From NCBI GenBank assembly GCA_001632435.1, contig KV424006.1:1-64000 (forward strand): a DNA stretch of 64,000 nucleotides, read 5' to 3'. Source of the stretch: Calocera cornea HHB12733 (lineage: Eukaryota > Basidiomycota > Dacrymycetes > Dacrymycetales > Dacrymycetaceae). Shown in pieces: positions 48,557 to 58,900 of this stretch (position 1 is its first letter; the number at the start of each line of letters is the position of its first letter). Under the pieces are notes generated by a model. The model was not told the DNA's origin. It searched no databases and worked only from the letters and a program-made list of their open reading frames with translations. The translations under genes were made by a program, and so were the position numbers.

Positions 48557-48895
48557 TCAGCAGATTGTGAGATGAAGCCAACAGTAGTCCGTGCGCATAC
48601 ATTCAGGCGATGAGTCATTCATAGTGGTGGTCTGGTTGATAGAGGGAAGACCGAGGCGCGCGCGAGTAAGCTGTTTGCATCCGAAAGGCACTACGCGTGC
48701 TTGCTGAATTCGTTTGTCTTCCATGTAGACCTTAGCGAAATGGGTAACCAGCGATATCTCAATCTTTCTACCACTAAATCTCTTCAGGCACCTCATAGTT
48801 CCACCGTCCCAACGAGAGAGATACACTGGACATTGCGGCGTGGTCATGAATAGAATCCCGTCATCAAATCTCCATTTCCATCGGATCTTCATCAA
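48557..48895 (-). CDS. Small unknown open frame
   Basis: 112 residues starting MMKIRWKWRFDDGILFM, with aromatic- and Arg-rich sequence (LSRWDGGTMRCLKRFSGRK). It could splice into a coding-like stretch at about 48340-48560 (WRGSNYIPYDRRLHCPKW). No domain or homologue was recognised. It sits between accessory genes 8 and 10 and could be an exon of either, or chance. Confidence 0.25.
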   Translation of the reverse strand: MMKIRWKWRFDDGILFMTTPQCPVYLSRWDGGTMRCLKRFSGRKIEISLVTHFAKVYMEDKRIQQARVVPFGCKQLTRARLGLPSINQTTTMNDSSPECMRTDYCWLHLTIC

Positions 48896-48969
48896 AGTAT
48901 GTCGGCGCTGCTAGGTCGCTTGCATATAGAGGTTCAGCAAACGCGCGCAGTCGGAGGAGAAACTTCTTC

Positions 48970-51900
48970 TTACAGGTCCTGATTGTAGTCTTGTTGGCGG
49001 TAATCATCGATGTATAATCCCTGCATGTCTCCATATCCTTGGAAGTCTTGACCTTCCTGCTGATTCCACTGTTCTTCCTGAGCTGAACCGTGCTGAAAGT
49101 CGATGTCTAACTGATACGTGAAATGGCGCGGACTGCATGGTTCTTCGGTTTCGTCTTGAATGGCTCTAGATCTGACCTCCTCTCCATCGTGGCCATTTGC
49201 AGAAGGTGGGATGTCCTAACATAGTGTTAGTGTTGCTCTCGTAACAAGAAGCGAAGCCATACTTCTCTGTTATCTGCCGAGCCTGCCAGTGTGGACTGTC
49301 CCATAGTCAAGCAGGCTATTTACATGGTCAATAGTCTAGCTTACGATGATCCTCTCCTCTGGAAGCACGTTAATCCGTTGCAGAAGTGCAGTCCTTTCCC
49401 CCGGTGTCGCATCAGGAACTTCAGATATCTTCGCAGCAGTCAGATCAGCATGGGATATCGGGTTGTGCAGGGTCATGAAAAAAACGTACAGGGTGATGCC
49501 CACACTTGAGGTGCCGGAAGACAATGCCGCTCTCTATTTGATGCCAGGAAGCTGAGACGAGACAGCACCCGTCTATCTTGGTGCGAATACTTGTTGAGAT
49601 GCCGGAAACTGGTTCAACAGACTCGTTAGGTAGCTCATGGGTGATACCATAATCGGGGCTCTTGTGTAGTGAACCATTCCCGACAGTCCACGAAGGGACT
49701 GGTGTTGAGGGAATCCGTGTATGAAATGCACCGAGGTAGGCGCGGATCGCGATAGGTTTGTGCTCCTGCGCGGACAACGTGTCTAGCTCGTGTAGTACAT
49801 AATCGATCTGATCCAACGACTTAGAGTGAAGGCGAACGACCGGTGAACAGCTTACCCCTGGGCTTCTGAATTTAGGTACCACCGTTTCCCATACGACGAC
49901 GTACTTGTTCTCCAGATGAGATAATCGAACACCAGCCTGCTGCGCCAGTACCTCGCGCCATTCTGATACTCTTTCCTCATCGTTGCCTTCTCCAGAAGTT
50001 GAGTACTCATCGGACATTACGTCTTCGGTGAGCAGAGACGAGGGATTCCAGCCGTGAATTTCCTGGAACGACGCACACGCCTCTTTCCGGAGCTTCAGCT
50101 TCTGAGAAGGAATCATCAATTGTGATTGCTCAAGGCCAAGAGATACTGCTCACCGCAACGCGCCGCTTATCACGACGTCTCTTCTTCTTATTCTGCTCTG
50201 TTTTATTCTGAACAGCCGGGACGTTCTGTGACTTCCAAACCCGGTTCACAGTTCTCCAAGTTACTTTCTTGCATAGATCGCCCAGCCGATCCTCAGTGAT
50301 CCGCTGTACGCTCTCGTCTGTTAGCAATATTCCATCGCGCGTTTTCTGAGGCTTAGGTTAGGAAAGTTCCATCGTTATTTGCAAAGATGCCAGAAGACTA
50401 ACCTGTGCCTCGTCCCACGATCTCTTCACGACCTCCTTCCGCATCCGGCGATTATGTGCAGAATCGATCGGTCCATCGAAGTCGGGTATGAGAACGACGG
50501 TACCGCCTGCGGCCTTCTTTCTCCTGTTGTCTTTGGGTATGATAGTGGAACGCTCAATCCCCATCACGGACCAGAAGGAACGACCCAGGGAAGCCTGGTA
50601 GATGATAAGACTTTTCTCGTGACTGAAGCCGTATCACTCACAATGCACCATTTCTTCAAGTCTTCTGGCAGACCGTCCGCATCACCTTGATCCTCTTCAT
50701 CTGACTGGAATCGAGCCTTCCTCTGGTTCCTGCTCTTTGAGCGTGACTTTTGGTTGGTCTTGACTCCTTCAGATTCATCATCTGCTTCACCGTCAGAGCC
50801 GTCGAACGGGCTATGGACTTCATCATCATCGGTGCCGCGTTCGGCCCGCGAGACTAGTGTTGGAGAGCTTCGTATAGCCGTGGCCTCCGGCTGGGAATAC
50901 GGATCTTGCTGGGAAGAATGATCCGTGGTTGTCCGGCCGTGTCGCCCTTGCGCTCTGGAGCGCAGTGCCAGTATTTCTTCATTCTTCTTATCCAGCTCGA
51001 CCCGACTCTGTGCATATTGCTCATTAAGTTTTCTGAGCTTGCTATCGTACAATGTCAGCTGATGCAAGAGGGGGCAAATTCGAAATACTTACCTTTGTAT
51101 ATTCTCAAGCTTCTGCTCCAGTGCATTCCAACGCTGGGACTCTATCCTCTGGCGCTTCAGATCTTGCTCTGCCTTCCGAAGCTTATCGGCCCAGAGGCGG
51201 AGTCGCTCATTCTCTGCTGCAATATTCTTCCTGTCTATTCTTGTTTCATTCGCTAGTGAGCCGGAGTCGGGTAGGAGTCGTTGACGAGGGGGCCCAGCAG
51301 TTTCGGATGATTGGGCCTCGCGTGTTGACTGCGGCCGATCAACCCTCTGACGGTCTGAACGCGGTTCGGATCTCTCCGGAAGGATCTTGTCATTGCCATC
51401 CTGACGGACTGGGTTGGCAGCTTCGACTGCTCCACTTCTTGCATTCTCCGCTATACGTTGGCGTTTCTCCGGGCGATCAATCTCTTGACTCTCCTCGCGA
51501 CTATACACAGGACGCTTGTTGCTCTTGAGCGCAGCGGAGCGATCGACTCCAGTCGCGGCCGTAGCGCCTGACTACTCAGACGTCGTACTCACTAGCTGAA
51601 CATAAACCAAGGTAAAGAGATGGCTCACCTTTGACGATTGTCCTGCGTGGGCCGCGACGGTCGGCGCGCGCACAGCAGTAAACGGAAGCTGTGGGCGGCT
51701 AGGCTCCACTGCTACCAATTGTACCGTGTAATGCGGTCGTCGATGTTCTTGCTCTGGACCACTGTGAGTAGACCTTGTATGCGCCAAAATCCGAGCTCAC
51801 CAGGGAGCGCAGATTGCAAGTGTACGGTCGGGGGCACTTTTCTAGATCCTCTGCGAGGACTCTCCCAGTCTCGGATCCGAGGCGAAGGTTCTGTAAATGC

Positions 51901-52041
51901 CGAGATGGTAGATGCTTGAGTTACGGTGGGCTGGGTCCCGAACGCTGGATAAGGATCGTGTAGCCGGCGCGTCTCTCCATCTCGGCGAGGGCGAGGTAGC
52001 GGTGTTGAGTTCACTTCTTCAGCTCTTGTTGTATCAGCCAT
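48970..52041 (-). CDS. Unknown coiled-coil protein, accessory gene 10
   Basis: No family recognised. It starts MADTTRAEEVNSTPLPRP at 52041. After short introns an exon at about 51505-51095 is charged and runs into a heptad-like coiled coil (AAENERLRLWADKLRKAEQD, QRWNALEQKLENIQ). It continues as YDSKLRKLNEQYAQSRVEL and an acidic/basic linker, then DLKKWCIVSDTASVTRKVL. Further exons have GTVVLIPDFDGPIDSAHNR, VKRSWDEAQ, TWRTVNRVWKSQ and LEQAGVRLSHLENKYV-like segments. A last exon has CSPRHFTYQLDIDFQHGS and ends DYNQDL with TAA at 48970. About eight exons. The coiled coil suggests oligomerisation. It is the rightmost gene of the accessory block, next to palindrome cluster 4. Confidence 0.5.
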
Positions 52042-52554
52042 GATGGGGGAAAGAGGCGTGGCGATGGACTGTCTTCCAACTAACAGTCAGATATATGCGG
52101 TCTTGAGGTATAGAGATGGACGAATTACCCCGCGACACGGTGTTAGATGCCCGATGTATGCGCCCTTACAGGCTCTGATAGCGCTCTCGTGCTGTCGGAG
52201 AGCCCCTCCCGACAAATTATCGACAGCGCTTGTACAGTCAGCTAGTAAAGAGATGAACAACGACCGCGCTCGTCTGATGGCGAGATGCATACCATTCGTC
52301 CTTTAGGGCAGGTCCCTATAAGCTTCGCGCAGATTCGGACTGGCGGGAATTCGCTACGCCTGTTAGACAGGATTGTGAATGCTCATTGTCAGACTCTTCA
52401 ACACGAGGATAGCTCACAGCATACATGTGCCAATTGTACAATCATCTGTATTGTGCGAAATCTTGCGGGATATCGACCAGTCACTATCGAGGTGTTAGCG
52501 TAGAAATTTGTCCCAAAAAGCAAATGCGGTACCCATCGAATTGATGGGGTGTTT

Positions 52555-52602
52555 GTGGACCTGACGTCCACAGTCTCTTCAGATTGTCGATACGAGGTCC
52601 GG
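52555..52602. repeat. Palindrome cluster 4, first units
   Basis: GTGGACCTGACGTCCAC at 52555-52571 and a degenerate unit, GTCGATACGAGGTCCGG, at 52586-52602, starts 31 bp apart. They lead directly into the 32-bp tandem repeat at 52611-52738, which carries the same motif in changed form. Confidence 0.7.
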
Positions 52603-52610
52603 CATTCTTA

Positions 52611-52738
52611 GCGCGTCGACCTCTGCTCCACGCAACGTCGAAGCGCGTCGACCTCTGCTCCACACAACGTCGAAGCGCGTCGACCTCTGCTCCACACAAC
52701 GTCGAAGCGCGTCGACCTCTGCTCCACGCACCGTCGAG
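52611..52738. repeat. Four tandem 32-bp repeats carrying the palindrome motif
   Basis: Four head-to-tail units at 52611, 52643, 52675 and 52707, each with GTCGACCTCTGCTCCAC followed by a short linker. The units differ at only a few bases. In reverse complement the core (GTGGAGCAGAGGTCGAC) matches the middle unit of cluster 3 (GTGGAGCTGGGGTCGAC), so this cluster is inverted relative to clusters 1 and 3. Confidence 0.85.
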
Positions 52739-53192
52739 AGTCGCTGAAACTTGAAACTGACTAGCGAAGCACACGGCCAGTGACGAAGAAACTTCATCCA
52801 GTATAGCAGCAAGCCCAGTGCCGGATGGGTTAGTTGCACTCCATTTTGCACGAGGACAGGTCGAACAGGCAGCGTCGACAGAATCCGTAGCGCACTACTC
52901 CGAGAGGCAATCAGTCCATCCCACGAAACAGACAACACAACAATGCATCAACAGAGCAAACGCAGAAGTGAATCGTTCCAAGGTAGCGCTCTCATGGGAG
53001 TCCCAGTCGAAACATCCGGAGAAGAGGGCCGATGAATTGTCCTGCCAGTCACGGATCTCTTCCCCGTCTCTGGAGCCTGTCCAAGGTGCGGCGGCCGGTC
53101 CAAGCCCCGACTTGTACCATGGAGGTGTGTGCGGAGTTCGAATGTGTTGCACAGCTTCCACGGGCTCAGAAAGCTGAACAGGGACAACTTGA
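52739..53192. other. Right edge of the accessory block
   Basis: No gene recognised. If the block is a transposon, its right terminus should lie here or just left of here. CACTGG occurs on the minus strand near 52785, but no convincing inverted partner was found. Confidence 0.4.
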
Positions 53193-53564
53193 ATCCAGAG
53201 ACCTCTGCTGTCCGTGACCGCCACTCCGCGTCCCCTTACGTGCAGCCGGTACTCCCCTCCTCCGCCCAGGAGGGTCGCTTCACCTCCGCCACCACGCCGC
53301 TCCGACCGAGACCGGGACTACGACCGCGATCGGGACCAGCGCTCGCGCCTGCCTCGGCGGGACGAGACCCCACCGCGCTCTCGCATTGGGAGGAGGGACA
53401 GCGATGCGAGCATGCGCAGTCGCACGCCGGACTCGTCGCCGCCTAGGAGGAGGGACGACAGCCGGGACCGGGACAGGGATCGGTACAGGGAGAGGGAGAG
53501 GGAACCTCGCAGGAGGTACAGTGATGATGATAGCGCAGATGATCGCAGGGGTGGGAGACGCTAG
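53193..53564 (+). pseudogene. SR-rich C-terminal gene fragment
   Basis: An open frame from 53193 to a TAG at 53564 encodes an Arg/Ser/Asp-rich tail: RSDRDRDYDRDRDQRSR, SDASMRSRTPDSSPPRRR and RDRDRYREREREPRRR. Such tails occur at the end of SR splicing factors and some RNA-binding proteins. No RRM or other N-terminal domain was found in the 450 bp upstream, where the accessory block begins. It may be the last exon of a gene cut off by rearrangement, or a gene whose upstream exons I cannot recognise. Confidence 0.45.
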
Positions 53565-53856
53565 GTCGTTGGCTGTATGCTGATGCTGTCACGATTGTAT
53601 GGTGTGGCTTTCAGAATGCACGGGTTTGCAATGGGGATCTTGACTGCCTTAGGACAGGATGGATGGAGTTCTGCGGGAAGCAGACCTAGACGAGGGCTAC
53701 TACAGCAGCTTACTGCACGGACGTCCGTGAATAACACGGCCATCTGATTCCTCGACGCTATATTGACAGATCACAACCGTACACCGTCATTTTCTCACCA
53801 ACATCGCTCTCCTCTTTCCGCAAATATGTACGCAGACGCCAGCCAGCGTGATGCGC

Positions 53857-54539
53857 TCACGCATTCTGCTTCTTCAGGTCGCGGAAAGCGAGCGTGCCTC
53901 CGCCCTCCGCGCGCGCTGTTGTCCAAGAGTCCGTCAGACAGTTTCCCCCTTGCAGCATAGAGAGGACTTACGCCCAGTGGTCCCACCCAGGGTCGAAGAA
54001 GGTGCTGTTCACCCGACGTCAGCGGCTACGCGCAAGTAGAACACCAGGGAGAATGCGCACATGTAACCCCTATCCGCCGGCAAACCCAAGGTCTAGGCAA
54101 ACTCCCAATATCCTTTAGTGAATGTTTCGTTCATTTCCTCATTGAAGATGTCCAGTGCGTACTGCCCACACCAGCCTTGTCAGTGCTGCGACTGGTGGGC
54201 TAGCAAGGAGACCGTAATGGGAAGGGGAGAGGGAGAGGGACGCACGATCTGCAGCATCCACGCGGGGTCGAAGGAGCCTGCGAAGGCCATGTTCGGGTCG
54301 TACTTGTATTGGATCATGAATGCTTGGATGGGCTTGCCGAGGATGGTGGCGGACTCCTGCGCGCAGGCGGTCAGAGCGGATTGGAAGTAAGATTGGGGAG
54401 GAGCGCGATACCTGGCCGAGCTGGAGAACGAGGGCCTTATCGTCGGGCACCTGTGTCGGGTGATGGCATGTGGGAGCCAAGGACGAGAGAGCAGGCGAGG
54501 ACGCACGGGGACGTTTGTGGTGAAGATGATGTGCGGCAT
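53857..54539 (-). pseudogene. MIF-like tautomerase gene with in-frame TAG
   Basis: Macrophage migration inhibitory factor family: small cytosolic tautomerases in fungi. It starts MPHIIFTTNV at 54539, so Pro would be residue 1 after Met removal, the catalytic base. Short exons follow: VPDDKALVLQLGQ, then ALTACAQESATILGKPIQAF and YDPNMAFAGSFDPAWMLQI, then ALDIFNEEMNETFTKGYWEF. Here TAG at 54093-54095 interrupts the frame, which continues TLGLPADRGY as the family predicts. Further exons give FFDPGWDHWA and probably LAFRDLKKQNA, stop at 53857, but the last splice does not keep frame as I read it. It could be a pseudogene or a sequencing error; a cryptic splice is less likely because no GT donor precedes the TAG closely. 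Confidence 0.7.
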
Positions 54540-54889
54540 TCTTCCCTTTCTTTGATCCTTTGATACTTGGACAATGGACAGTGGTCAGGAGAAGAGGACG
54601 TCCAGCACCTCCTACTTCCTCCCCCTCTTACCAACCACTCCAGCACGTCGTGCTACAATGCTCACCAAGCCAGCTGGACAGCATCGCGACATCCAAAGGC
54701 CAGGGTCTGTCAGGCTCGGCCCGCACTCTATCCCAGATACACTGACTCACCTATATACATACACGAATGGGTACGTACTAATGGTTTTAGTACGTACCTG
54801 AAGGTGAGGCTACATCGGCTTCCGTAGCATAGGGCCTGGCTACTTTTGCTACCGGTGCTACACAGCCACCATAGGGTCTGGTAGCCAGG
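54540..54889. other. Intergenic with a perfect hairpin
   Basis: No gene seen. It contains the inverted repeat at 54771-54797. It separates the MIF gene from the truncated F-box/LRR copy. Confidence 0.45.
54771..54797. repeat. 27-bp hairpin, 10-bp perfect arms
   Basis: GTACGTACTA at 54771-54780 and its exact reverse complement TAGTACGTAC at 54788-54797 flank a 7-base loop. It could be a small transposon footprint or a structural palindrome. Function unknown. Confidence 0.6.
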
Positions 54890-55741
54890 TTGTTGCCCAC
54901 CGATGCATTCAATGCGCCTACGGTCTCGTACCGAGAAGTGGTTCACCTTGCTTCAACAGTACCACTGTCTCTCAGCTCTATGACTGTGCGGATGGGCAAT
55001 GGAGAACCTATTATACCCGTTCTGTCAGCTCTCCAACATCTCCACCATTTGCGTCACTTGAGCTTGGGCTATTGCTTTGGGTTGGTGGAATCACCCGATG
55101 CAATCCAATCTCTGGAACCCCTTTCCTTGCGCAATGTCAAGGTCCTTGATTCTGCTTACTTGGGAAGCCAGGACTCAGGGGATGAAAGCCTGTGGAACTA
55201 TATTCTGCAGAGCCGCTTTGAATCACTCAAGTATCTCAGGTTGCTTGAGTTTCCAGCCAGTGCCTACCCAACCTTACTACACTTCCTGCAAGTGCATGCA
55301 GCCCACATCGCTCGAATTGTCGTTCTGAACATAGTTGTCGAGGGTCTTTTCCATGGTCCAGCACGCTGGGCAGGGATTGAAACCCTTTCAAATCTCAAGT
55401 GCATTGGGCTTCCGACGAGGGTTGCAGACTGGCCCACCCACGCTTGGTATTCAGCGCTTCCTCCTTCAGTCCACCAAATTTGTGTCATGCAAGAGCTGCT
55501 GGACGATGAAGTCGAGGAATTCTGTGACTATTTCGACAAACTCGCCTTTTGTTCCCACCCCCTATCGATTCGTACCATCCATTGGGATCAGTGCTTCAGC
55601 TGGAGCGAGGCGTACTACAACGACCCCGGCATCTTCATACGTACTGCGAGGCGATTGAATGAGGATCGAGGCATCGCGCTTGTTGACTCGCTTGGCTTAT
55701 CATGGACCTTTGGGAGCGCTACCCGGAAGCTTTCGAGATAG
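54890..55741 (+). pseudogene. F-box/LRR-like gene 4, lacking the F-box
   Basis: Open frame with the LRR body and C-terminus of the family: SYREVVHLASTV, LHHLRHLSLGYCFGL, LEPLSLRNVKVLD, LKYLRLLEFPAS, ALPPSVHQI and the ending IALVDSLGLSWTFG; stop at 55741. It aligns with gene 3 only from YRELLVVATL onward. The F-box exon, the intron and the first LRR segment are absent and no replacement was found upstream. The remaining 280 codons are open, so it may be a recent 5' truncation or may encode a free LRR protein. Confidence 0.7.
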
Positions 55742-55984
55742 CATGGTAAGGATCCCTTCGACACTCAAGAGGTGGGTGTTACGTCTCAAGCGCCATGCAA
55801 TATTGACCGTCCAGCATTTGTTCCTGATATATGGAGATTCCACATGTGGACCAGGTACTTAGCACGCGTTGATTGCGAGTGACAAATGCTACTAAAGCTA
55901 CAATGTGGATATTGCACTGCGGCGTTATCTAGGGTGCGGGCGAAGTTCTAAGTTGCTCGCATATTGCCTTACGATGCCAATACT
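55742..55984. other. Convergent intergenic, F-box copy 4 to ABC 2
   Basis: About 240 bp with no gene or repeat recognised; presumably both 3' ends. Confidence 0.45.
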
Positions 55985-58900
55985 CTAGCGCTTTGCATAA
56001 CGCAGGAACCGAGACGCGACCACGGTGATGATGAAGTTTGCAACAAAGTAGCAGAACAGGATCCACAAGTCTCGTTCTCTGGTGCCATAACTGATATTGA
56101 GTGGCGTGTAGAACTCTTGTCCGACTCGATATTGGCAGTACTGGCAGTTGGATGTCGCGTTGTTGTTAGCAAGGTATCCACCGACTTCCGAAATGAAATC
56201 GCCTGCCCATTCGAAGCACGTCTGACCAGAAGGCGGCTGGAAGACGTAGTATTCTGACTCGCGGCAAACGATCGGCAGATTGTAGAGCTCATTTGATATC
56301 AAGCCAGAGACAAGACTGCACGATCGTCAGTATGGGCTAAATTGCTGACAGAAGCAGTTTGCCTACCGAGTGAATGGTGTCAACTGGTAAAGCCAGCTGC
56401 GCCAGAAGGTGCCCAGTGTTGGGTATGGAATGGTAACACCGCAGAACGTCGTTAATACCAGGATGATGAACGGGTTGAAGAGTGCCGCAATCCGGATGGA
56501 TGGGGACAGGGCACCGATGGCCTTGGAGATACTAGTCAGACTGCTGCTGAGATGCGCAAAAACAAAGACTCACCTGACCCAAGGAGACACCAAACAGCTC
56601 GGTGAAGAGCACCATTGCAAATGCATATCCCGCGTTGCCGACAAAGTTCATGGGGTAGTACATCAGAAGGAAGTAGGCGACAGCGCAGACGAAGGAGTAC
56701 GGGATTTCGGCGAGCAGCTGACCAATAGCGAAAGCCAAAGGAGAGTACATGCGACTCGAGGCTTCACGAATAAAGGTCATGCGGTTGATGATGAACATTG
56801 GCTCAATCTGGGACATGACGATTGCGGGGAGAACTGTCACCCAAAAGATGGCGAAAACACGGTACTGAAGGTCCAGCAAGCTGTTGCTGAGGCGTAGGAA
56901 GGTCATGGACACCCAGAATGAGATCAGAAGGTGGATGAACAGCCTGGTGTAAACGTATTCGGGCTTCCTCCACAAGGTCATCAGAGCGCGTCGGGTGACT
57001 AGCTGCAGTTGATACGGAAGTGCGGTGGCATAGAAGCTCGGCTTCTCTTCGCTATTGACTTGCTGCAATGCCTCCCTCTTGATGTCCTCGATCTCCCGCC
57101 TGAGCAGCTGATATTCGTCGGACTCGAGCCAGATCTCACCCCAGTCCTTCGGGCCGATACGCCTGGTCGTACCAGCACCGATGGCCTCAAGCATGAATTC
57201 GGCGGGGTTATCCGTAGGACCGCAATTGGCGCCGTGTTTCGCGAAGTACTCGCGGAGGTTGTGACTGTCCTTTCCAATAGGACCACAGTAGACGGTCTCA
57301 CCACCACGCTGCAAAAGCAGAAGACGATCGAAGCTCTCGAACAGCAGGGATGAAGGCTGATGAATAGTGCAGAGAATGGCTTGACCAGAGTCAGCCAGCT
57401 TGCGGAGGAAGCGAACGAGGTTCCAGGCGCTTTGGCCATCGAGGCCGGAGGTCGGCTCATCGAGGAAGAGAAGCAGCTGAGGTTTGCTAGCCAGCTCGAC
57501 ACCGATGGTGAGCCGTTTGCGAGCTTCGACACCGAGGCCCATGACAAGGGCTTCTGCTAGGTCGTCCATCTCAAGCAATTCAATAATTTCTGCGCATTGT
57601 CAGATCATGCTTCTTCCCAAAGCCACAGAACTCACCCTCGACATAGCGATCCTTCTCTGCCTTCGGAGTGGATGCTTCTTGACGAAGATAGGCGGAGAAA
57701 CGGAGGGCTTCGCGCACCGTCGCACTGCCCTCATGAACGTCCATCTGTTCGGCATATGCGGTTCCTCTGGCGAAGTTGGCTCCTAACGGTCGGCCGTCTG
57801 ATAGCGTTTGTTAGCACTTTGCGGGTCAACTGTGGTGTCATTGACATACTCATCAAGATGTCACCCTGAACCACTCCGATGTTCTTGCGCTGAGCGAGTA
57901 CATCCAAACAGGTAGTCTTTCCGGCACCAGAGGCACCCATAAGGGCGGTTAAAGTACCAGGCTTGACATATCCGTACACGTCGTGCAGAAGGCGCTTCGT
58001 TCCACCGGGAACGGGGACGTGATAGTTGAGTGCCTCGAATGTAAACGGCTCCTTCGACTTGACCAAACTCGAGATGTCCTGCTGCTGCTCTCCGCGAGCA
58101 ATCGCAGCGCGGCGTTCCTTGAGCTCTTCGTTCAGCTTCTTGTCCTCCTTGGTTTCCTGAGCGAAGAGCTGCACCGCCGTGGCCAGGCTGGCGTGGTTCT
58201 TGCTCTCCATCGAGACCATCTGCGTGATCTGGAAGAAAACAAAGAACGCGACGAGGATGCCGAAGTTGCGCCAGATCCAGTTGACGTCCATGGCGAATGC
58301 GGCAGAAACGTAGCTGCTCCCCGCTACGCTGGGTTGACCGGGAACGGAACCGGGCAACGTGCAGACTTGATTTGGACCGACCTCATTCCTGTATGTGCTG
58401 GGTAAGTGTCCCTGCTTTACGTGGTTCACGTAAACCACTTACGGGTACTTGTTGAGCGTCAATCCATTGTTGGGCACGACATAGCTGCCGACGCAATCCA
58501 ACTTCACTTTAATCAGCGGCGATCCGATCTCACATGACGAATGTGCTCACATCAATGCGGCCCATCTCGTTCTCCAGTAAACTTTGGAAGCCGTAGTTGA
58601 GCGGGTTGATGTAATAGATCCAGAAGAGCCAGCGCTGCATCGAGAACACAGGGATGAGGTAGCCCGAGTACAGGATAGCTGCAATACATGTCAGGGCAGG
58701 GATCACAGCTCAAGGTCGGCTAACTTACTCAGTGGAACGAACAGCGCGCCGAGGCGGAAGGCGGTGTCGAAGTCCGGGCAGAGGATACCGAATGTGCGGA
58801 AGAGGCCTTGCATCGACAGGAAGCCGGTGAAGTTGATCAAGTGGAATGTGAAGAACCCGCCCGGATTCCGCTTCAGGCCCGCCATACTAGTCGCGATATT

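Larger units (their letters stand above)
26898..52750. mobile_element. Putative cargo-bearing Plavaka-type element or array (ends unresolved)
   Basis: An inferred unit. The block contains an apparently intact Plavaka transposase, a DUF6532 gene and about six intron-rich genes without recognised function on both strands. Four intergenic arrays of a 17-bp near-palindrome lie at 27.0, 35.8, 43.4 and 52.6 kb. Unlike the flanks, it holds no recognisable housekeeping or metabolic gene. CACTA-like terminal repeats and a target duplication were sought by eye and not found. The block could be one large element, or three adjacent ones of about 7.5-9 kb. The limits given are the outermost arrays, not proven ends. 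Confidence 0.35.

Noticed and set aside
52611..52738. CRISPR-like array
   Set aside because: Repeats are 32 bp and regular, but the linkers between cores are as conserved as the cores. There are no variable spacers, and the organism is a fungus.
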